DNA from: Fibrobacter sp. UWT2
GTDB lineage: Bacteria; Fibrobacterota; Fibrobacteria; Fibrobacterales; Fibrobacteraceae
Assembly (NCBI RefSeq): GCF_900142545.1
Contig: NZ_FRBF01000004.1
Coordinates: 124,001-188,000, forward strand
Direction: 5' to 3'
DNA: 64,000 nt
The notes beneath the pieces are model-generated. The model was not told where the DNA came from. It made no database searches and was given only the letters and a program-made list of their open reading frames with translations. The position numbers and the translations under genes were made by a program. Position 1 is the first letter of the stretch. Each line of letters begins with the position of its first letter. Positions 59,374-64,000 of this stretch are shown here, piece by piece.

Positions 59374-59397
59374 GCTCAAAGAGCCGTAGGCTCGTGC
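59374..59397. repeat. Hairpin repeat copy B
   Basis: CTCAAA-GAGCC-GTA-GGCTC-GTGC. Tandem with copy A, with another stem; the right flank differs (GTGC instead of GACCTC). Confidence 0.6.
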
Positions 59398-61154
59398 TAT
59401 ACAAGGAATCTCGGGTAAATCCAAGAGCATTCGCGGGCGAGCATCTTCGGGAATTCGCGGAAGGTTCCGTTAATCTGGTAAAGGTTCAGGCTGCCTTCCA
59501 CCGGCGAAAGCTTGATCAGCGAGTCGGCGCGGGCTTCCAGGTAGGGGTACTCGTCCAGGTTGCAAGACGATACCACTGCACAACCCGTGAGTGCGATGAT
59601 GGTATCGACCATCTGCATCAGAATCTGGTGCGGAGCGCCGTTCAGACGAGTGGATTTCGGGTTATGCAACACAGCAGAAATCGGGTCGATTACGACAACG
59701 CGGTAATCGTGGTTTTCGAGTCGCTTGGCACCTTGAATACGCTTGGCAATGAGCTGTGCGGTTTCAATGGGCGAAAGGGCCGTGCCGCGCAGGTTCAAGA
59801 AGCCGAACTTCGGAGTGCTGGCGTTCAGGTTGCGCTTTCCGCCTAACAAGTAGAGACGGTTCAGGAACACGGACTTGGTCAGTTCGAAGTTGATGAACAG
59901 CACGTCGCTCGAAGAGGTTGCGTTGCCGAACCAGTCTTCACCATAGCAGATGGAAAGACCTAAATCCATGAGTGCAAGAGACTTACCGCTCTTCGGAGGT
60001 GCGGTGAACAAGAAGAATTCACCGGCGCGGAGCATGTTTTCGACAATCGTCTGGTCTTTCTTGGGGGCTTCTTCGGTGTCGCTCGCCAGTTCAATAAGGG
60101 GCTTCCCGTCCAGGGAGTATTCCACCCATTCTTGCCATTCCTTAAAGTTCTTGGCGCCTTGTTCGAGCCCAATCAAATATTGTTGCTTTCCGCCACGGAG
60201 CACGCCCGGCATGCGGACCATCATGTGGGGGTTGCGGTTGCTGGGGTCGACCTTGAATCCCTGGGAATCCAGAGTCTTGAAGAGGAAGTCTACGCGTTCG
60301 TAGTATTCTTCTTCGTCGTTGGCAAAAATCTTGATCCATGCCTGCACGGAGTTTGCGCCTGTGTTTACCAAGGCGGCGCAGGGGAGGTTCAATGCTTTAA
60401 AGTATGCAAGCTGCTTGGCCAGGGACATCTTGGGATTGTCCACGACGGCATAGCGGTAACGCCAGGATTCGTCGGCGGCATCTTCGCCACCCTTGACGGC
60501 GTTGATGCAAAGCAGGGCGCCTTCGGGACTGTCGAGACTCTTCATGATCTTCTTGATCGAGTCATCTTGTCCGATGATGTTTGAAACGACTTCTTCGGTG
60601 GTGTCCGGCGTGTTGGAAACCTTGAACGAAATGGATTCGTCCGCGTCGAAAGTTGCTTCGAGGAGCTTGGCTAAATCTTTTCGCCAGTCAGCTGCAGGCC
60701 AAGGAATAGAAAGTGCTTCGGGGTCAATCTTGAAATTCTGCAACAGTTCCAGGGACTGTGTGTCAAGACCCATGGCCAGCATCTGTTCCATGGAAATCAT
60801 ATTCGCCGAGAGCGGCGTAATGATTGGCATGGCCATCGTCTGCGGAGCTGCAGCTTGAACGGGGGCGCCTTCCGCAGACGGTGCCGCGTTCTGTGCCGGC
60901 GCGGACTGCTGTTCCTGAGGACGTTCGGTAGAACGTTTTTCGGCAGAGAACGCGCGGCGAAGGGTCTGTTCGACCTCTTCGCCATCCATGCCATCGTCGC
61001 GGGCCTTGCCGCCCAGCTGGAAACTAGCGTCCATGAACGTCCAGCCTTCTTCCATGGCGGCAACACCCGCCTTGTACAGCTCGGCCTTGAGTTCGTTTAC
61101 GCTGTTGTACTTGTTCTTAAGGAACAGGTTAATGGTCTTTTTTGCGTTTTCCAT
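59397..61154 (-). CDS. AEP-like domain fused to RepA-type ATPase
   Basis: 585 residues. N-terminal helical region (1-70) and Pro/Ala linker, then a part (about 180-325) like the archaeo-eukaryotic primase domain seen in phage/plasmid primases: YRYAVVDNPKMSLAKQL, LVNTGANSVQAWIKIF, VDPSNRNPHMMVRMPGVLRG (20-residue limit). Here the acidic DxD pair and the S-x-H motif (now SVQ) are altered. The C-terminal RecA-like ATPase (about 365-560) has Walker A APPKSGKSLAL and Walker B VVVIDPISAVL, close to RepA/AAA_25 helicases. The domain mix is usual in mobile elements, but neighbours (glnS, TrmA-like gene) are chromosomal and no integrase is near. Confidence 0.68.
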   Translation of the reverse strand: MENAKKTINLFLKNKYNSVNELKAELYKAGVAAMEEGWTFMDASFQLGGKARDDGMDGEEVEQTLRRAFSAEKRSTERPQEQQSAPAQNAAPSAEGAPVQAAAPQTMAMPIITPLSANMISMEQMLAMGLDTQSLELLQNFKIDPEALSIPWPAADWRKDLAKLLEATFDADESISFKVSNTPDTTEEVVSNIIGQDDSIKKIMKSLDSPEGALLCINAVKGGEDAADESWRYRYAVVDNPKMSLAKQLAYFKALNLPCAALVNTGANSVQAWIKIFANDEEEYYERVDFLFKTLDSQGFKVDPSNRNPHMMVRMPGVLRGGKQQYLIGLEQGAKNFKEWQEWVEYSLDGKPLIELASDTEEAPKKDQTIVENMLRAGEFFLFTAPPKSGKSLALMDLGLSICYGEDWFGNATSSSDVLFINFELTKSVFLNRLYLLGGKRNLNASTPKFGFLNLRGTALSPIETAQLIAKRIQGAKRLENHDYRVVVIDPISAVLHNPKSTRLNGAPHQILMQMVDTIIALTGCAVVSSCNLDEYPYLEARADSLIKLSPVEGSLNLYQINGTFREFPKMLARECSWIYPRFLV

Positions 61155-61235
61155 AAGCGCCTCAGATTCTTTATCATACTGAATGTAGCTTTTTTATGGG
61201 CCGAAAGGTAAACTTTTTTTATTTAGAACCTAAAA

Positions 61236-61262
61236 AACGCCCCGGAATTGCTCCGAAGCGTT
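61236..61262 (-). terminator. Terminator after glnS
   Basis: Minus-strand AACGCTTCGG-AGCAATT-CCGGGGCGTT, 10 pairs including two G-T, followed by TTTTT. It lies 27 bases after the glnS stop. Confidence 0.8.
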
Positions 61263-61288
61263 CTATTTAATTTGTTTGTAGTCGCGGA

Positions 61289-62968
61289 TTACTTCGACGG
61301 GTTGAAGGAATCCTTCAGACCAACCGTTCTATTGAAAACGAGATGGCCCGGCTTGGAATCTTCGCTATCCAGGCAGAAGTAACCTTGGCGCATGAACTGG
61401 AAACGGTCTTCGAGCTTGGCGTTGGCGAGGCTCGGTTCCACCTTGGCCTGCTTGATGACCATGGATTCCGGGTTCAGGTAGTCGTGCCAGTCTTCGCCTT
61501 CCGGGACCTGAGACGGGTCTTCGAGCGTGAAGAGGTTGTCGATCAGGCGCACTTCGGCGTCTACGGCGTGAGCGGCAGAAACCCAGTGGATGGTGCCCTT
61601 GACCTTGCGGCCGTCGGGAGTTTCGCCACCTTTGCTCAGCGGGTCATAGACGCAGTGAATCACCTTCACCTTGCCGTCGGCGTCCTTTTCGACGCTCTTG
61701 CAAGTTACGAAGTAAGCGCCCTTCAGGCGGACTTCGCCTTCCGGCTTCAGGCGGAAGTACTTCTTCGGCGGTTCTTCCATAAAGTCGTCGGCTTCGATGT
61801 AGAGTTCGCCGCTGAACGGAACCTGACGCGTACCGGCGTTCGGGTCGTTCGGGTTGTTTTCCACTTCGATCATTTCGACCTTGCCGGCTTCCCAGTTGTC
61901 AATCACGAGCTTGACCGGATCAATCACGGCCATCACGCGGTTGGCGGTCTGGTTCAATTCTTCGCGGATGCAGAAGTAGAGCAAGTTCACGTCGACCATG
62001 GAGTCGGCCTTGGAAACGCCGATGCGGTCGCAGAATTCACGGATGGAACTCGGGGTAAAGCCACGGCGGCGGTAACCGCAGACCGTCGGCATACGCGGGT
62101 CGTTCCAGCCCATCACGGCTTTCGTCTGCACCAGTTCAAGGAGCTTACGCTTACTCATCATGGTGTAGGTGAGGTTCAGACGGGCAAATTCAATCTGCTG
62201 CGGACGGTTGTCGAGGCCAAGCTCGATCAGAAACCAGTCGTACAGCGGACGGTGTGCTTCAAATTCAAGCGTACAGATAGAGTGCGTAATGCCTTCGATC
62301 CAGTCGCTGAGCGGGTGCGCAAAGTCGTACATCGGGTAGATGCACCACTTGTCACCGGTGCGGTGGTGGGTGCAGTGCTTGATGCGGTAGATGACCGGGT
62401 CGCGCATGTTCATGTTCGGGCTAGAAAGGTCCACCTTGGCACGGAGGCACTTTTCGCCGTCGGCATACTTGCCGTCGCGCATTTCGCGGAAGAGCTTCAT
62501 GTTTTCTTCTACGCTGCGGTCGCGGTAGGGACTCGGACGGCTCGGCTTACCGGCATCGTTGCCGCGGTATTCCTGCATCTCGTCGCGGGTCAGGTCTTCC
62601 ACATAAGCCTTGCCCATTTCAATTAGCTTTTCAGCAAAGGCGTAAATCTGGTCGTAGTAGTCGCTGGCGAAGTATTCGCCGCCCTTCCATTCGAAGCCGA
62701 GCCACTTCACGTCTTCGCGGATGGAGTCGACGTATTCCACATCTTCTTTCGTGGGGTTCGTATCGTCGAAGCGCAGGTTCGTAACGCCGCCGAAGTCCTT
62801 ATACTTGTTTGCCGTACCGAAGTTCAGGCAGATGGACTTTGCGTGTCCGATATGGATGTAGCCGTTCGGTTCCGGCGGAAAACGGGTGTGCACCTTGGTG
62901 CGTTTGCCCGTGGCGAGGTCGTTAACGATAATGTCCTGTACAAAATTCGAAGATTCGGGGATTTCCAT
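61289..62968 (-). CDS. glnS: Glutaminyl-tRNA synthetase
   Basis: 559 residues, class I synthetase. HIGH motif in [21 protein letters not shown]-equivalent [11 protein letters not shown] in the loop, FPPEPNGY at the start, [10 protein letters not shown], and [15 protein letters not shown]-terminal anticodon-binding beta barrels with [10 protein letters not shown] at the end. Having GlnS means glutaminyl-tRNA is made directly instead of by the GatCAB route. Stand-alone gene with its own terminator. Confidence 0.95.
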   Translation of the reverse strand: MEIPESSNFVQDIIVNDLATGKRTKVHTRFPPEPNGYIHIGHAKSICLNFGTANKYKDFGGVTNLRFDDTNPTKEDVEYVDSIREDVKWLGFEWKGGEYFASDYYDQIYAFAEKLIEMGKAYVEDLTRDEMQEYRGNDAGKPSRPSPYRDRSVEENMKLFREMRDGKYADGEKCLRAKVDLSSPNMNMRDPVIYRIKHCTHHRTGDKWCIYPMYDFAHPLSDWIEGITHSICTLEFEAHRPLYDWFLIELGLDNRPQQIEFARLNLTYTMMSKRKLLELVQTKAVMGWNDPRMPTVCGYRRRGFTPSSIREFCDRIGVSKADSMVDVNLLYFCIREELNQTANRVMAVIDPVKLVIDNWEAGKVEMIEVENNPNDPNAGTRQVPFSGELYIEADDFMEEPPKKYFRLKPEGEVRLKGAYFVTCKSVEKDADGKVKVIHCVYDPLSKGGETPDGRKVKGTIHWVSAAHAVDAEVRLIDNLFTLEDPSQVPEGEDWHDYLNPESMVIKQAKVEPSLANAKLEDRFQFMRQGYFCLDSEDSKPGHLVFNRTVGLKDSFNPSK

Positions 62969-63014
62969 AAATGGGTCCTTTAAAAATTTACGCCCGAAAT
63001 ATAGAAACTTGGGG

Positions 63015-64000
63015 CTACTTTCTCATGCTCTTGCCGAAACCGCCACGGCTATTTCTGCTATGTCCATCGCTTCGGCTGCTGTTTCCGTTGTTGTGGTCGT
63101 GGCGGACATTTCCGGGGCGCTGCCTGTTGTTGCCTTGGTCGGAATTGTCGTCTTGCCAGTATTCGCTAGAGGTTCGGGCCATGGGCTTTGCCGTCGTGAC
63201 GGGCTGGGCGGGGGCTGAACTCCGTACAGCGGGGGCCGTATGGTGGTTCATCGGAACCTTTGTGGGCTTGCTGGGCGGTACAGCGTAACGGTCGTTCCTC
63301 GACGGAGGCGGGTTATGGGTCCGTGACGGGGCCGGGTTGCGGGGCCTTGGGGGCGGAGGATTGTTGTAATGATGCGGATGGTGCGGGCGCGGCCTGTTGT
63401 GGTACCAACGGTAATCGTGCACATAAATCAGGTGCGTGTCCCATTCAAAACGGCTAGTGCCCCAGCCCCAGGTGTCGTAATAGCCACCGACCCAGACGCC
63501 TGTGCGGTAGCGCAGTCCCGGGTAGCCGTTGGAATAAACGTAGTAGACCACATGCGGGTTGTATACGGGAACGTACACGTATTCCTTTTGTACGGGCTCG
63601 ATGATGATCGTCTTTTCCTTGATGATCTTGACCTGCTCGTTACTTTGTAAGTGACCGTGGTTGTAGGCGGCGTTACGCATGCGTTGCACGGCGTCCATCA
63701 CAGCTTCTTTTTGTGTGGAAACGGCGTCTCCCAGCTGGTCGGTCCATACTTGGTACTTTGCCATGGTAGCAAGGACCGTCGGGAAGGGAATCAGTGCCTG
63801 AACGCTTTCGTCGTAGGGGAGGTCTTCGAGCTTGATTCGGTCGGCCAGTTCCTGGCCCTTTAAGTGCTTGTTCTGGTTAGCCCAATCGGCGGCACCAGGA
63901 ATTTCGTCGCCGTGAACAGAGGCCGCAAGCACCTGTACCAGGAGCGGGTCCGGGTAGAGAGCAATCGTCGAAACGAGGGTGTCGAGTTCGGCGGGCGTAA
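63015..64000 (-). CDS. DUF3300 protein, N-terminus missing
   Basis: The frame is open through the window edge, so the true start lies beyond 64000. The visible part opens with [19 protein letters not shown] and [14 protein letters not shown], the hallmark of DUF3300 envelope proteins. The middle has repeated [20 protein letters not shown] and [19 protein letters not shown], then a long low-complexity tail (about 190 residues to the end) rich in Pro, Asn, His, Arg and Ser. Function unknown; members are exported, often seen as lipoproteins. The tail could bind metal ions through its histidines. Confidence 0.8.
   Translation of the reverse strand, partial: TPAELDTLVSTIALYPDPLLVQVLAASVHGDEIPGAADWANQNKHLKGQELADRIKLEDLPYDESVQALIPFPTVLATMAKYQVWTDQLGDAVSTQKEAVMDAVQRMRNAAYNHGHLQSNEQVKIIKEKTIIIEPVQKEYVYVPVYNPHVVYYVYSNGYPGLRYRTGVWVGGYYDTWGWGTSRFEWDTHLIYVHDYRWYHNRPRPHHPHHYNNPPPPRPRNPAPSRTHNPPPSRNDRYAVPPSKPTKVPMNHHTAPAVRSSAPAQPVTTAKPMARTSSEYWQDDNSDQGNNRQRPGNVRHDHNNGNSSRSDGHSRNSRGGFGKSMRK

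Noticed and set aside
59397-61154. Integrated phage or plasmid remnant
   Set aside because: No integrase, attachment repeats, capsid or partition genes around; neighbours are core genes and base composition is unchanged.

Overview
The window looks like chromosome of a Fibrobacter-type bacterium. It carries a protein with the Fibrobacter succinogenes major paralogous domain, many secreted lipoproteins with SSSSE-type serine linkers, a radical SAM/lipoprotein cassette of a kind known from the neighbouring Bacteroidota, and an 11-subunit-style nuo cluster. Coding density is high, most genes sit in short co-directional runs with 1-4 base overlaps, and I see no phage, integrase, transposase, CRISPR array, tRNA or rRNA gene. 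The longest non-coding gap is about 280 bases (9504-9787), and it appears to hold a structured RNA.

Layout. 1-9.5 kb (minus): a proton-pumping quinone oxidoreductase cluster nuoA-nuoBC(fused)-D-H-I-J-K-L, without nuoEFG, downstream of a bifunctional Rel/SpoT gene and one unknown gene. 9.6-9.8 kb: candidate plus-strand ncRNA with a terminator. 9.8-12.95 kb (minus): a four-gene operon of three related lipoproteins followed by a radical SAM/SPASM enzyme; the lipoproteins share almost identical signal peptides and carry repeated YG-x-P-like motifs. 13-20.2 kb (plus): trpE, trpGD fusion, a LysR regulator, an NCS1 transporter and a trpCF fusion. 20.2-23.1 kb (minus): two lipoproteins and an outer-membrane barrel protein. 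23.3-26.9 kb (plus): an exported family II pyrophosphatase-like lipoprotein, then trpB and trpA. 27-33.5 kb: a FISUMP lipoprotein, thrH, hslO, a DJ-1 protein, a lone sufB, a small membrane protein and thrC. 33.6-39.1 kb (plus): lipoprotein, outer-membrane protein, DUF4912 protein and GH57 glucan branching enzyme. 39.1-46.6 kb (minus): metalloprotease, UbiD-type decarboxylase, SRPBCC and Dabb proteins, glycosyltransferase, and a degenerate primase-helicase. 46.7-48.6 kb (plus): ruvC and two peptidoglycan-peptide hydrolases. 48.6-64 kb (minus): pssA, a family 5 solute-binding lipoprotein, a LysM / sensor kinase / response regulator / beta-propeller run, a TrmA-like methyltransferase relative, an AEP/RepA-like protein, glnS and a DUF3300 protein.

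How it works together. Tryptophan synthesis is split into two blocks about 4.5 kb apart, trpE-GD-(lysR-cytX)-CF and trpBA. Each block starts with a classical ribosome-dependent attenuator: a leader peptide with two (trpE) or three (trpB) consecutive Trp codons, starting about 8 bases after the -10 box, followed by competing hairpins and a terminator. A third leader with the same ends but no Trp codons precedes the pyrophosphatase lipoprotein next to trpB. Three promoters (trpE, lysR, trpB) share the 11-mer ACCCCTTGCCA at the -35 position. The trp genes also show small repeats captured inside coding sequence (in trpF and at the start of trpB).

The most promising novel material is the rSAM/multi-motif lipoprotein operon, the trp-type leader family including the non-Trp copy, the plus-strand RNA at 9.63-9.76 kb, and two primase/helicase-like proteins whose catalytic motifs look eroded.
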